In this document: in pieces, positions 35,704 through 44,715 of the stretch | Position numbering within the stretch: the stretch's first letter is position 1 | How the letters are laid out: every line of letters begins with the position of its first letter | NCBI GenBank assembly: GCA_030066195.1 | Contig: JASJCB010000026.1 | Coordinates: 1 to 64,000, forward strand | Direction: 5' to 3' | DNA from: Acidobacteriota bacterium | GTDB taxonomy: Bacteria; Acidobacteriota; Holophagae; Acanthopleuribacterales; Acanthopleuribacteraceae | Length of the DNA: 64,000 nucleotides | Notes under the pieces: generated by a model | Seen by the model: the letters and a program-made list of their open reading frames with translations, nothing else | Told to the model about the DNA's origin: nothing | Database searches by the model: none | Translations under genes and position numbers: made by a program

Positions 35704-36075
35704 GTTCGATACTTCCCGAAGAACCGAATCGATGACGCAGGCATACTATCATAAAGTACTTAGGTGCATATGAGTGCGATTCAGCAATTCGCAAACGATA
35801 TTCAGCCTCAAATCACTGTAAAACAACAAGTTCATAGACTTTTTGGTACCAGTAACCTGACTGAATCAACGCAAGCGCCGAACAAAAGACAAACTTTGGT
35901 CAAACATATTTCGAATCATTTATTCACATAAACATAACCGTAATCAAGGAAAGAAATCATGATATATTTAAAGACCCGGCCCTAGTAATCGATGACTTGA
36001 AGATAGGGCTGCCGGACGTTGAACAAGTTTACTCATCTTTTTAGGGTTTGGAGACTCTTCGGTCCCCATCGAGGT
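35704..36075. other. AT-rich intergenic region upstream of the glycoside-hydrolase operon
   Basis: No gene was found in these 372 bp between the histidine kinase 3' end and the leftward operon. The segment 35750-35960 is much more AT-rich than its surroundings and probably carries the operon promoter. I see no conserved RNA structure. Confidence 0.4.
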
Positions 36076-37377
36076 CTACATCGGCTCCAATCCCTCCGGT
36101 TCCGCGACCTGGAAATACAGAATAAATACCGCGCCTTTTCCAGGACCTTCGCTTTGTGCCCTTATGGAACCGCCCATTCGGTTCATGGCGTCCGCGCATT
36201 CATGCAGGCCGTACCCGTGGAAGCCTTCCTTGGTGGTGTAGCCCAGGCTGAAAATGTCGGCCAGGTTTTCCGGATCGATGCCGGGGCCCTTATCATGTAC
36301 CTCCAAGCGCACGCCCGTCTTATCCTTGACGATGAGCAGTTCGATTTCCTTGCGGTCTTCCGGCATGGGTTCCAGTGCCTCGCGAGCATTCTTCAGTAGT
36401 TGAAAGATCACCTGAATGGCGTGCGGTCGATGTAGGATAACTTCCGGGGCCGGATCAAAGCGGCGCTTGATCAGAATGCCCTCGCCGGCCATGGCTTCTG
36501 CTTGCAAGGTCAAGGCGTCCTCGACCACCTCATGCAGCCGAGTTGGACCGGCAGTATGCGCTCTGTTGTAGGATTGCATGGCCTCGATCACCTCGCGGAC
36601 GGCCTCCGATTTATCGCGGATACGTTGCATATTATCCCGAAAGTCTTCGCGCTCGCCGATCAGCCGGGTTTCGATGCAACGGTAATAATCCACCAGTGCC
36701 TTCAGCTTGGGAGTGTTCTCGCAAATGTCCGCCAAGAGTTGACCTTGCAATCGGTTGGCTCGATGCAGCGGTTCCAGGCTGCGTTCCGAAAGCCTGGCTT
36801 GAGTCATTTCCGTGGAGGTGATCAGGCTGGTCATCAGATTGCCCACATTGTGCAATACCGACGAGGCAATTTCTGCCATGCCCGCCTGTTGGGCCTGTTG
36901 GATCAATTGCTTTTGAGCATCCGCCAATTCCCTGGTACGGACCTCTAACCGGGCTTCCAGTTCGCGATTTAATCGGCGGGTTTGTTCCCCGGCTTCTTTT
37001 TCCCGCGTTATCTCCGTGATAAAACGGGTAACATCTTGCAGAATCACCAGCGGTTTCCGGTCTTCGCCTGAACCGATATGACCCATGGAGCATGACAGGA
37101 TGCGTCGCTTGCTGACTTTTACCAATTGGCAACGGCTCGATTCCTCGGCGAATATCAGGCTTTGCAAGCCGGGTTTCTCTTCCTCCGGGAAGAGACTGAG
37201 GACATGACAACCCGGCGTCGGGTCCATAGGCAGGTCCAGCAGTACCAAGGCCCTTGTATCCAGGTCGATCAGACAAAAGTCAGAATCCAGGTAGATGATG
37301 CCCAGAGGTCCCAGCGATAGTTGGCTGACCTCTTGTTTGCTTGATTTATCACTGAAAACTTTCATATTCCCCATCAT
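36076..37377 (-). CDS. PAS-containing sensor histidine kinase
   Basis: The 433-residue protein has no membrane segment. A PAS-like domain (about 20-118) leads into a coiled coil (ITREKEAGEQTRRLNRELEARLEVRTRELADAQKQL). The dimerisation/phospho-acceptor helix reads MAEIASSVLHNVGN (His176), a variant H-box seen in a subset of kinases lacking the usual HE/LRTPL. A HATPase_c domain follows with FQLLKNAREAL (N box), HDKGPGIDPE (G1), and GFHGYGLHECADAM (G2). It autophosphorylates His and passes the phosphate to an Asp receiver. No response regulator gene is adjacent, so it is an orphan kinase. The gene is divergent from a small rightward ORF. Confidence 0.88.
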   Translation of the reverse strand: MMGNMKVFSDKSSKQEVSQLSLGPLGIIYLDSDFCLIDLDTRALVLLDLPMDPTPGCHVLSLFPEEEKPGLQSLIFAEESSRCQLVKVSKRRILSCSMGHIGSGEDRKPLVILQDVTRFITEITREKEAGEQTRRLNRELEARLEVRTRELADAQKQLIQQAQQAGMAEIASSVLHNVGNLMTSLITSTEMTQARLSERSLEPLHRANRLQGQLLADICENTPKLKALVDYYRCIETRLIGEREDFRDNMQRIRDKSEAVREVIEAMQSYNRAHTAGPTRLHEVVEDALTLQAEAMAGEGILIKRRFDPAPEVILHRPHAIQVIFQLLKNAREALEPMPEDRKEIELLIVKDKTGVRLEVHDKGPGIDPENLADIFSLGYTTKEGFHGYGLHECADAMNRMGGSIRAQSEGPGKGAVFILYFQVAEPEGLEPM

Positions 37378-37556
37378 TATTCAAGATCGGCATTTTCTGT
37401 CACGCTGATTAGCTTTCTTGGAGCGCGGGATTCATTTCACCTGTTTCGAGCCTCATAGGCGGTTACAAACTGTTCGGGAAAAGAAAAGCCGGGACAGGGG
37501 CTGACAGTGGGCGAGGGTATATTGAACCTTGAAAGATGTAAGCAGGGAGGCCTGAA

Positions 37557-37856
37557 ATGACCGAACAATCCTGGATCGACTGGTGCGGCAAACAACTCAC
37601 GGACCTGAGTCAACGACTTATCCGCCAGGGCTATTATCCGGCAAGGATTCAATACCTGGTGGAAACGGAGCCGGAGTTCGGCAAGCGGTATCGCCGATTT
37701 TTGAAAAACCTGGATCGGGTTATGGAAGAGATGACGGCCAATCCCGACGGTTACCATCACTACGATACTTTCTCCCGCCTCAAGATGGACCTGTTGAACT
37801 TCACCAATTTGAACCGTGCCCGTTTCCTGGAATTGGATCTTGCCAATATCGCCTGA
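37557..37856 (+). CDS. Hypothetical 99-residue helical protein
   Basis: The small soluble protein (IDWCGKQLTDLSQRLIRQGYYPARIQYLVETEPEFGKRYRRFLKNL...) is strongly helical and mildly basic, with Trp-Cys near the start. GGGAGG precedes the ATG by seven bases. I do not recognise the family. It is divergent from the orphan histidine kinase, with which it may share control; there is no other context. Confidence 0.6.
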   Translation: MTEQSWIDWCGKQLTDLSQRLIRQGYYPARIQYLVETEPEFGKRYRRFLKNLDRVMEEMTANPDGYHHYDTFSRLKMDLLNFTNLNRARFLELDLANIA

Positions 37857-38346
37857 CAATCTCTTTCTACCCATCCTGACAAGTATTATTTGACGCAAAT
37901 AAGCGTCTCTCAACCGTGAGACAATCGCCCCGCCTTACCGGCGCTCCGCATCACCACAGCACCTGAGGCCGGGCCTTTGGTTCTTTCTCTTTAGCTCTGC
38001 CTACATGGCCCGCAAATTGCTTGGTAGAAACCACAGGGTTCCCGGCGCCGGGTTTCCCAAGCACGCTGTTTTTACCCTTATATTTTGCGGCTCGTTCATT
38101 CCCTTCTACTCGGCCGCCTATCACCAATCACACCAATCCGGGCCGGGAGAGAAGTGAAGGTCTCCCCCGGTCACTCTCAACCCGGCGCCTTATGCGGCCT
38201 CCACATCCCTGAGTCGTCCTTTCCGGCGAAAACCCGATGCCGATCACGAGCAATCATTCCCATGATGATGGTAAGATGACGGCAGCCTGGCAACCGAAGG
38301 CCGAAAACGGCAGGGCCCGTCACAATTTACGGTAACGAGAACTTCT
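37857..38346. promoter_or_regulatory. 490-bp leader region with a possible structured RNA element
   Basis: No ORF is convincing here. Just upstream of the first exported-paralogue gene, 38278-38321 can fold so that GACGG pairs with CCGTC. Within it is a GCCG-AAAA-CGGC hairpin (38300-38311). The fold could be a regulatory leader, but it lacks the conserved core of any riboswitch I can recall. Confidence 0.25.
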
Positions 38347-40242
38347 ATGGCGCGATTTTTACTTTTGCTACTTTTCACAGCCCCCCGGCTTTATGCCGAT
38401 TTCGAGTTGAACGCTTCGATCAACGACATCTTTTATCGTGGTTCTCACGAACTGCTGGGTAGTATAAACCTGGTCGTTGACGGCAACGACTTTGAAGGCG
38501 CCTCCCCTCAGCAGCCGCGCTACCTGGCTTACAACATCGACGAAGACCGGAATGTGGTCCTGGCTCATACGCTGGTAGATCTGAATTCAGAGAACGCAAC
38601 CGAAAATAAGCCTATCTATCTGGCCGTCCGCGCCATGGATACCGGACTGATCAACGTTCCCGAGGACGCCGTTTCAATTGTTCGCTGGAAGGCCGGTGAG
38701 CGGGTCATTTGGGTCAAGGTTCAGGCCGATTCCAGTACCTGGCTTAGCGACGACCAGGATAATACTTTTGCGCCCTCCGGCAATAACCGGGTTTCCTGGA
38801 CCATCGGAACCAGCGCCAGGAGAAGTTTTGAAGAAAATGGAAATAACGCCAACCTACCCTTCAACACCACCGTAACCTCGCCTTCCGGCGAGAGCGACGC
38901 CTACAGTACATTGTTATGCGTCGACTTAAATGAAAGCACCATTCCAACCTCCGGCATACAGTCGCTGGTATGGACTTTGGTGACCCTTTACGAGGCCGAT
39001 GCCGAGGTAAGTCCGGGCGTCTTCCAGCCCGGTACCGTGCCGAACGGTTGTTGTGATGCATTCAATTACGTGGGCCGTTCCGTGGACCGCGGTTTGTCGG
39101 TGGACCTGGAACGAAAGCCCGCCGGCGATTCCGTCAATTTAGCGGAAGCGGACGGCCTTTTATCTCTGGCCTCCAATTGGGATCTTTACCTGTCCAGTAG
39201 TGATGAAGACCCGCCGGAGATGCTCGCGGGTTCTTTTCTGGTGCTATCCCTGGAACCCGGCTCCGGGTACGGTTTCGATACCCAGGCGACATCGCTGACC
39301 GACGCTTGTAACGATCGCGTGAGCACCCTTTTCGGCAATACGTTCCAGATCGGCGGGCGTACCGTTGCCGAACAGGCCCTCTTCATCTGGAACGGCCCGG
39401 AACAGGACCTGTCTCGTTTCCTTACTCAGCTTTCCGGTACCATGCACAGCATACCCGGCAACACGGGTAATCCCGGGGTAACCTGGGAATTGTTCCTGGT
39501 CATCAGTGATCATGATCCCGCGGATACCGCTCCCTTCGATGCGTCCTACCAATGGCGCCGCTGTCTTCCCGGGGCTGCTAAAGTCGGTTACGGCAGCGCT
39601 GATCTCGGCGGTGGGGAGGAGCGGGTACTCGCCCATATCACCGATGCCGAGGGCAGCTTTACCACACAACTCGACCTGAGCAATGCAAGCATCAATACCG
39701 CTGCCTACCTGGTTCGCGGTTACGACATCGACGGTAACTTGATCGGCTATGTTACGGGTTCCCTGCCCGCCGGCGGCCGCACCACCATGAACGCCGTCGA
39801 TTTCATGAACAACCCCGCGCTTTCGCACCTGACCATAGCCAATGGTTCCAAAATCAGCGTGACGGCGGCTTATCAGGCAAAAGGCGAAGACAAGTCTCCC
39901 GTGCACGTGGCTGAAACGACAGGGCTGTCCAAAAGATGGTTGATCTACGCCGGGAATCCGCGCTTGACCTATGACGGCTTTGCCCTGGTCAATATGAGCA
40001 ATGATCCGCTTCAGGGTTTCATAAGCGAATACGATGCGGACGATAACCTGATCGGCACCATGGAATTCGTCAATGCCTTGCCCCCGCGCGCCAAGCAATT
40101 GTTGGTGCTGCAACAGCAAGACAATCGACCCGGCACCTACTTTATCATCGAAACAAGTCAGTCCTCCGTCATCATGGCCTTGCGCGGGGATTTGGCTTCC
40201 AATTTCGTCTGGGAGAACCAGGCAGTATCGCTGGAAAATTAA
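38347..40242 (+). CDS. Exported beta-rich protein, paralogue 1
   Basis: The 631-residue protein has a signal peptide (FLLLLLFTAPRLYAD). It shares its layout with the next gene: an N-terminal segment, HELLGSINLVVDGNDFEGASPQQPRYLAYNIDEDRNVVLAHTLVD, and a STLLCVDLNESTIPTSGIQSL block. A C-terminal beta-domain follows with KISVTAAYQAKGEDKSPVHV ... PRLTYDGFALVNMSNDPLQGF, and the ending MALRGDLASNFVWEN. No catalytic motif or membrane anchor is visible, and I do not recognise a family. It could be an adhesin-like or structural surface protein. The ribosome site is weak. Fourteen bases separate its stop from the next ATG. Confidence 0.7.
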   Translation: MARFLLLLLFTAPRLYADFELNASINDIFYRGSHELLGSINLVVDGNDFEGASPQQPRYLAYNIDEDRNVVLAHTLVDLNSENATENKPIYLAVRAMDTGLINVPEDAVSIVRWKAGERVIWVKVQADSSTWLSDDQDNTFAPSGNNRVSWTIGTSARRSFEENGNNANLPFNTTVTSPSGESDAYSTLLCVDLNESTIPTSGIQSLVWTLVTLYEADAEVSPGVFQPGTVPNGCCDAFNYVGRSVDRGLSVDLERKPAGDSVNLAEADGLLSLASNWDLYLSSSDEDPPEMLAGSFLVLSLEPGSGYGFDTQATSLTDACNDRVSTLFGNTFQIGGRTVAEQALFIWNGPEQDLSRFLTQLSGTMHSIPGNTGNPGVTWELFLVISDHDPADTAPFDASYQWRRCLPGAAKVGYGSADLGGGEERVLAHITDAEGSFTTQLDLSNASINTAAYLVRGYDIDGNLIGYVTGSLPAGGRTTMNAVDFMNNPALSHLTIANGSKISVTAAYQAKGEDKSPVHVAETTGLSKRWLIYAGNPRLTYDGFALVNMSNDPLQGFISEYDADDNLIGTMEFVNALPPRAKQLLVLQQQDNRPGTYFIIETSQSSVIMALRGDLASNFVWENQAVSLEN

Positions 40243-40255
40243 GGAGGTGATCGCC

Positions 40256-42199
40256 ATGTTCTACCGTTTGCTTTTGCTTTGCTTCGCGACCACCTCGCTT
40301 TGGGCCGATGTGCAGATACAAACCGTGATTGTAGATGCCTACCATCTCGGCAACTCCGAACAACTGGGAGTTTCCTCCTTCACCATTACCGGCGACGATT
40401 TTGCGAGCGCCGACGAAGAAAACCCGGTCTATATTCGCCTGAACTTGGAGAAGGGCGCGCGGCTCACCACCACCCTGGTCGACCAGGGTCGTACAGACAG
40501 CCTTGTGCAACCCGTCTACCTGCCGTTATGGATCAACCGGAACGATCCCGGCGCGGTTCAAATGGCGGCGCCCGGCGAAACCCTCTCTATCGTGCGATGG
40601 GTATCCGGAGAGTCAAACGTGTGGTTGCGAATCACTACGCCCACCTCCGTCTGGCTGCGAGAGGGTGACAATGTGTTTGCGCCGAGCGGGGATGTGCCGG
40701 TCTCATTCACCCTGGGTGAAAGCGCCCGCGGTGTTTGGGAAAATCTGCGTGATCTGCCTCTTGACATTCGCAACCTGCCCTTCAGCACGCGCAACCCTCA
40801 AACCCAGGGCCCGACCGAGGATGCCGTATCGACTCTGATGTGCATTGACCTGTCTGAAGGCGACCTGGCGATTACGGGTCTCGACAGCCTGCTTGCGTTC
40901 AATTTGACCGACTACGACGCCGGGGTAGACCTGGGAGGCGGAGTCTATTCCGCCCAGGAAGGTCAGGCGTTGAATACGATTTTTACCGGCGATGCCCGTG
41001 TTGCCAGAGGCCGCGACCGTCACATTGAAACAGTGATCACCGAACCGGCGCCTGTCGGCCGGCACCAGGTTATCGACCAACTTTCCGCGGTAAACAACAT
41101 CCTCAGTTTCGACCTGAACAATTCCAACAGCAGCGAGATCTTGGACACTCATTGGTGGAACGGCAGCACCATTCAATTGCAAGCGGTGGGCGGCGCCCTG
41201 TTCAGGGAAGACAGTGTGCGCTTGTTGTCATCCCAAGCATGCGGCCACCTGGGCACTATCGTTCCCGATGAAGCAACCCTCGTTACCTTCAACGAGCAAA
41301 ATTATTACAGTCGCTTGGATCTGGTTTGGAACGGCGGTGTTTTGACCACGAGTGATTTGGGGCTGGACTTGGACATCACTCTATTCATGGTGCCGGGTCA
41401 GGTAGTGGACACCGAATGGTATGTGACTTACAGCGTGGAAATCGCCTATTCCGACCCCAATCAGAATACTACTGAGGGGGAAGTGATTTTTAGCGGCGGC
41501 GAACAAGCCGAGAATTGCGCCGCGGGCACCTTGCAATTGGTCGAGGGTAACTGGTGGTTCGCCAATCTTACCTATGATCGTTTCGTCCCGCACCTGACCC
41601 GCGCGGGTGGGGATTTCTTCACGGTGCTGCGTTTTCATAATACCGGGGAAAGTGTGCGTACGGTCAACCTGTTACTGCAAGACCAGGAGGGCGCCCTCAT
41701 CCAAATCAACAGCATCGCCCTGAATGCCGGCGAGACACTGGATCGGCCCGTGGAAGAAATCCTCGGCGGCGAACTGGCCTCTCACGCCTTGATCAACGGC
41801 GACCCTTCCGTGAAGGTCACCGCGATCTACCAGGCGCTACGCGAGGACGCCAGTCCGGTTCATATCAACAGCACCGATCAGGAAGCCCTTCGATGGCGGC
41901 TGATCGCGGGCGACCGGAAACTGACCTATGATGGTCTGGCCGTGGTCAATCGGGGGCAGGCGACCAGTCCGGTTATCGGCCGTCACCTGGATGCTGCCGG
42001 GAATCAGGTCAGTGAAATCATTCTCTCCGAGACCTTGAAGGCGGGTGAAAAAGAGTTGTACGTGTTGAGCGACCTGTTCACGGCGCAACCCGGCGATATC
42101 TTCGAAATACTGACCTTCGAACCGGTTGCCCTGGTGGCGCTTCGCGGCAACCTCAACTCCAGCTATATCTGGGAAAACCGAGCGCAACCGGTGGAATAA
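40256..42199 (+). CDS. Exported beta-rich protein, paralogue 2
   Basis: The 647-residue protein starts at ATG 40256 after a perfect AAGGAGGTGAT ribosome site; a longer frame from 40073 is an artefact of overlap with the previous gene. It has a signal peptide (LLLLCFATTSLWAD). It parallels the upstream paralogue block by block: NSEQLGVSSFTITGDDFASADEENPVYIRLNLEKG, STLMCIDLSEGDLAITGLDSL, and a C-terminal IYQALREDASPVHI ... RKLTYDGLAVVN, LVALRGNLNSSYIWEN. Divergence of the middle regions suggests an old duplication. The stronger ribosome site implies more of this product than of its twin. Its role is unknown. Confidence 0.75.
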   Translation: MFYRLLLLCFATTSLWADVQIQTVIVDAYHLGNSEQLGVSSFTITGDDFASADEENPVYIRLNLEKGARLTTTLVDQGRTDSLVQPVYLPLWINRNDPGAVQMAAPGETLSIVRWVSGESNVWLRITTPTSVWLREGDNVFAPSGDVPVSFTLGESARGVWENLRDLPLDIRNLPFSTRNPQTQGPTEDAVSTLMCIDLSEGDLAITGLDSLLAFNLTDYDAGVDLGGGVYSAQEGQALNTIFTGDARVARGRDRHIETVITEPAPVGRHQVIDQLSAVNNILSFDLNNSNSSEILDTHWWNGSTIQLQAVGGALFREDSVRLLSSQACGHLGTIVPDEATLVTFNEQNYYSRLDLVWNGGVLTTSDLGLDLDITLFMVPGQVVDTEWYVTYSVEIAYSDPNQNTTEGEVIFSGGEQAENCAAGTLQLVEGNWWFANLTYDRFVPHLTRAGGDFFTVLRFHNTGESVRTVNLLLQDQEGALIQINSIALNAGETLDRPVEEILGGELASHALINGDPSVKVTAIYQALREDASPVHINSTDQEALRWRLIAGDRKLTYDGLAVVNRGQATSPVIGRHLDAAGNQVSEIILSETLKAGEKELYVLSDLFTAQPGDIFEILTFEPVALVALRGNLNSSYIWENRAQPVE

Positions 42200-42212
42200 A
42201 CAAAACGGCGCT

Positions 42213-42320
42213 CTTCGGAAGGCTCGCGATGAGGATACCGCCTCGGGCGGCCGGCGATCAACCCCATGCCCAAAGCCGGTCGCTTTTTTCAACTCCCTTC
42301 CCATCGCGAGCCGTCCGAAG
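42213..42320. repeat. 19-bp inverted repeat after the paralogue pair
   Basis: CTTCGGAAGGCTCGCGATG (42213-42231) and its near-perfect reverse complement (42302-42320) bracket about 70 bp just downstream of the stop at 42199. It may be a large terminator-like foldback or a small intergenic element. The rest of 42200-42590 shows no gene. Confidence 0.55.
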
Positions 42321-42590
42321 GGCGTCGACTTAATCCGGCGCCAAAAACCAAAGGGCCGCAAGAAGGCTTGCAAGCCCTCCGCGGCCTCCTGCAAAACCCA
42401 TTTCGATCATTGGGAGCGAAGGGTTTACGGTGCGGTAGGTTCGGGAACGCAAACGGTACCGGATTCGACAAGGCGCAGTACCGCCCGGGTGATCATTTCA
42501 AACTTTCGGGAAAACCGGTGACAAATCGATGAACCGGTTATCCTGATCGCGGCCCGGCCTGCCTCCGGACCACAATGCCGTGAATTGGTC

Positions 42591-43028
42591 TCATTCGGCC
42601 GAATACTGGACTGCGACCGACCCGTCACCGGCGACTTGAATAAGTCCCAGGCCCGGGATCTCAGAGAGTTCCGGGTCGTTGGTATAGACCTTTACCTTCT
42701 TCTTTTCGGCAGACTTGACCACGTACTTGGCGAGCTTTTTGGTGGTCACATTCTGGCCTTTCACCAGGTAGATTGCGTCTACCTTGTTCATAATGGCGCG
42801 CAGGTTCTGAATCAGGGCGGGGCCGTTCGTAGCCGGCAGAGCCACCGTCTTGACCGTCACCTTCTCACCACGAAGATCGACCTGTGCGGGGTTGAATACA
42901 ATGCCGATGGTCTCAGCATTCGATTGACTCTTGATTTGCTTCAGTTGATTGTCCAGACCGGTTAACCGTTCCTGGCCGTATGCAATGGTACAGGTTATAA
43001 AAATCAACAAGATGGCTTTCTTCATCAT
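42591..43028 (-). CDS. Exported fragment-length ABC substrate-binding-like protein
   Basis: The 145-residue protein has a signal peptide (AILLIFITCTIAYGQ). A single alpha/beta half-domain follows, of the type found in ABC-transporter substrate-binding proteins of the TrpX/YtfQ-like (DUF534) group: IGIVFNPAQVDL, KVDAIYLVKGQNVTTKKLAKYVVKSAEKKKVKVYTNDPELSEIPGLGLIQV. Family members are usually about 300 residues with two such lobes, so this looks like a stand-alone lobe or a truncated copy. No ABC permease or ATPase genes are adjacent. Confidence 0.6.
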   Translation of the reverse strand: MMKKAILLIFITCTIAYGQERLTGLDNQLKQIKSQSNAETIGIVFNPAQVDLRGEKVTVKTVALPATNGPALIQNLRAIMNKVDAIYLVKGQNVTTKKLAKYVVKSAEKKKVKVYTNDPELSEIPGLGLIQVAGDGSVAVQYSAE

Positions 43029-43817
43029 CTATCTCCTAATCAGCTCGGGTCCGCTTTGATCGGCGTCCCGGGTTGTCAGGTTGTCAGTTGGGTCGGGTTC
43101 CACCCCCGGCTCAGCTTGGCAGCCTGGCACGCCACTTCCAGTCCTTTCGGGCCGGTAGTGTGGTCTTGGAACCATCGTTGATTTCGCTTGGATTTGTGTT
43201 GCCTCTAAGCGGTTTCGGTTACGGCAAAATGTGCAAGAAGGGCTTTCCGAAATGTGCCGTTGATTAACCGAAGGGTTGCTTGGGTCGGCAACCTGAGGGA
43301 TCTGTCATATACAGATATCCCGTGCGATGTATAAATCTTATCGGCAAAACCTTCTCAACTGAAGCAGAAAATGGAAAAAATGACTCCTGGGTTAAGGCCA
43401 ATCACAGGGGCAAATTTGTAAGTGACTCAAAAAAATTAGGATGGTAACAATGAAAATAAACGTAAATTTGATGTAAACGGGATATTGGGCGCAGGAATTC
43501 TTGACGGTTTTTAGGAAACTCGTTGAAACGCTGTTGAAAAGTACGCGGGCGTGTGTGTCATCACACCTGTCCGGGATAGAAAGCCGGCGACCTGGAGGGC
43601 GTCTCATCATCGTTTCTAATATGGGAATCAGCGCTTATGGTTACACTCAGCGCCTAAAAAGAATCCGGGGCGGGTTGTTGGAGCGCGGAGAGGGAAGTAG
43701 GCGAGGGAAGAACCGGGAACTCTTCGAACCGCGCCCCGGACACTCAGTATCTTAGCCGGCCCGCTCGACAGCCCTTGTCAAACCAACGAGATCAGTTGCT
43801 TGTTCCCGTTTACTCGG
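43029..43817. other. 789-bp region without a recognised gene
   Basis: Short frames occur on both strands but none has a ribosome site with sensible codon use. The middle (43380-43500) is AT-rich, unlike the GC-rich flanks. The right part (43650-43760) is G/A-rich. No tRNA, terminal repeats or stable conserved RNA fold was recognised. Confidence 0.4.
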
Positions 43818-44696
43818 TTACGGCACCACTTCTTGAAAATAGGTTTTGAGCGCCGACCAGAACATGGGCGCACTAATGATGTCATTATGGCCGAACAGCG
43901 GCACCGGCTCGTAGTGGCAATCCGGAATCGCCTGAGCCAAACGTCTGCCCAGCGGTTCGGGGATGATTTCGTCCTCGGTTCCGTGGATAGCCAGGGTAGG
44001 TGTCGAGATTCTCGGTGCCGCTTCCATGGAATCGTAGGTTTCCACCAGGAATGCACGAACCATCCAATTGGGAAAGTGATGACGAGCCACGTCGCCCAGG
44101 CTGGACCAGGGACTGATCAGAACGAGACCCTGATAATCGATGCCGCTGTCCGCCGCATTGCGAATAGCCACGGCCGCACCCAGCGACCATCCGGCAATAA
44201 TCAGCGGCCGATTGGGATATTGCTGCCGTGCCCAGGTAAGGGTGGCTTTGCCGCAATCTTGCAGCGCTTCTTCATCGGGTTGACCCTCGCTGTTGCCGTA
44301 ACCGGGGTAATCCACGGCCAGGATGCCGGTTCCCATGCCGACGACTTGATGGAAGAACCCGGTTTGGTAGAGCAACTGTAGGTTCTCGCCGTTACCGTGG
44401 AAGAAAACCATCAGCGGGGTTGTTTCGTCGGCGCCGGCGGGCTCCATCAACCAGGCGCTGATGCGACCGGACGCACCCTGAATGGACACCTCGATCAAGG
44501 GCTCCGGCGGCGGCGACGGCACGACCGGCCTTGACGGTGCGGGATACAATACATATTGTCCGAACCAGCGAAAGAAAACGGTAATCACAATGGCAAGACC
44601 GGCATAGGCAATCAGGCGATTCCTCACGCCCGGCCGACGGAGGAACGGTTTATTCAGGTTTAGATCTTTGCTTGGAGAAACCTTGGTCGCGTCCAT
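43818..44696 (-). CDS. Membrane-anchored alpha/beta hydrolase
   Basis: From ATG 44696 the protein is 292 residues. One N-terminal membrane segment (LIAYAGLAIVITVFFRWF) is followed by an alpha/beta hydrolase domain: FFHGNGENLQLLYQTG (oxyanion loop), the nucleophile elbow GWSLGAA, an Asp in HGTEDEIIPEP, and the catalytic His in PLFGHNDIISA. It is close to the YfhR/abhydrolase_5 (Bem46-like) group. CGAGG precedes this ATG; the longer start at 44738 would overlap the FadD gene by 23 bp and is less likely. The gene starts 20 bp after the FadD stop, so the two are probably cotranscribed, and a role in lipid or ester metabolism is inferred. Confidence 0.85.
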   Translation of the reverse strand: MDATKVSPSKDLNLNKPFLRRPGVRNRLIAYAGLAIVITVFFRWFGQYVLYPAPSRPVVPSPPPEPLIEVSIQGASGRISAWLMEPAGADETTPLMVFFHGNGENLQLLYQTGFFHQVVGMGTGILAVDYPGYGNSEGQPDEEALQDCGKATLTWARQQYPNRPLIIAGWSLGAAVAIRNAADSGIDYQGLVLISPWSSLGDVARHHFPNWMVRAFLVETYDSMEAAPRISTPTLAIHGTEDEIIPEPLGRRLAQAIPDCHYEPVPLFGHNDIISAPMFWSALKTYFQEVVP

Positions 44697-44715
44697 TGTA
44701 CCTCGGGCGGTGTGC

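Noticed and set aside
38278-38321. c-di-GMP or other known riboswitch
   Set aside because: The ACGCAAAGCC-type core and the other conserved sequences I can recall are absent; kept only as a low-confidence leader fold.
40073-40255. N-terminal extension of the second exported paralogue
   Set aside because: The true start at 40256 has a perfect ribosome site followed by a signal peptide; the extension is the shifted frame of the preceding gene's end.
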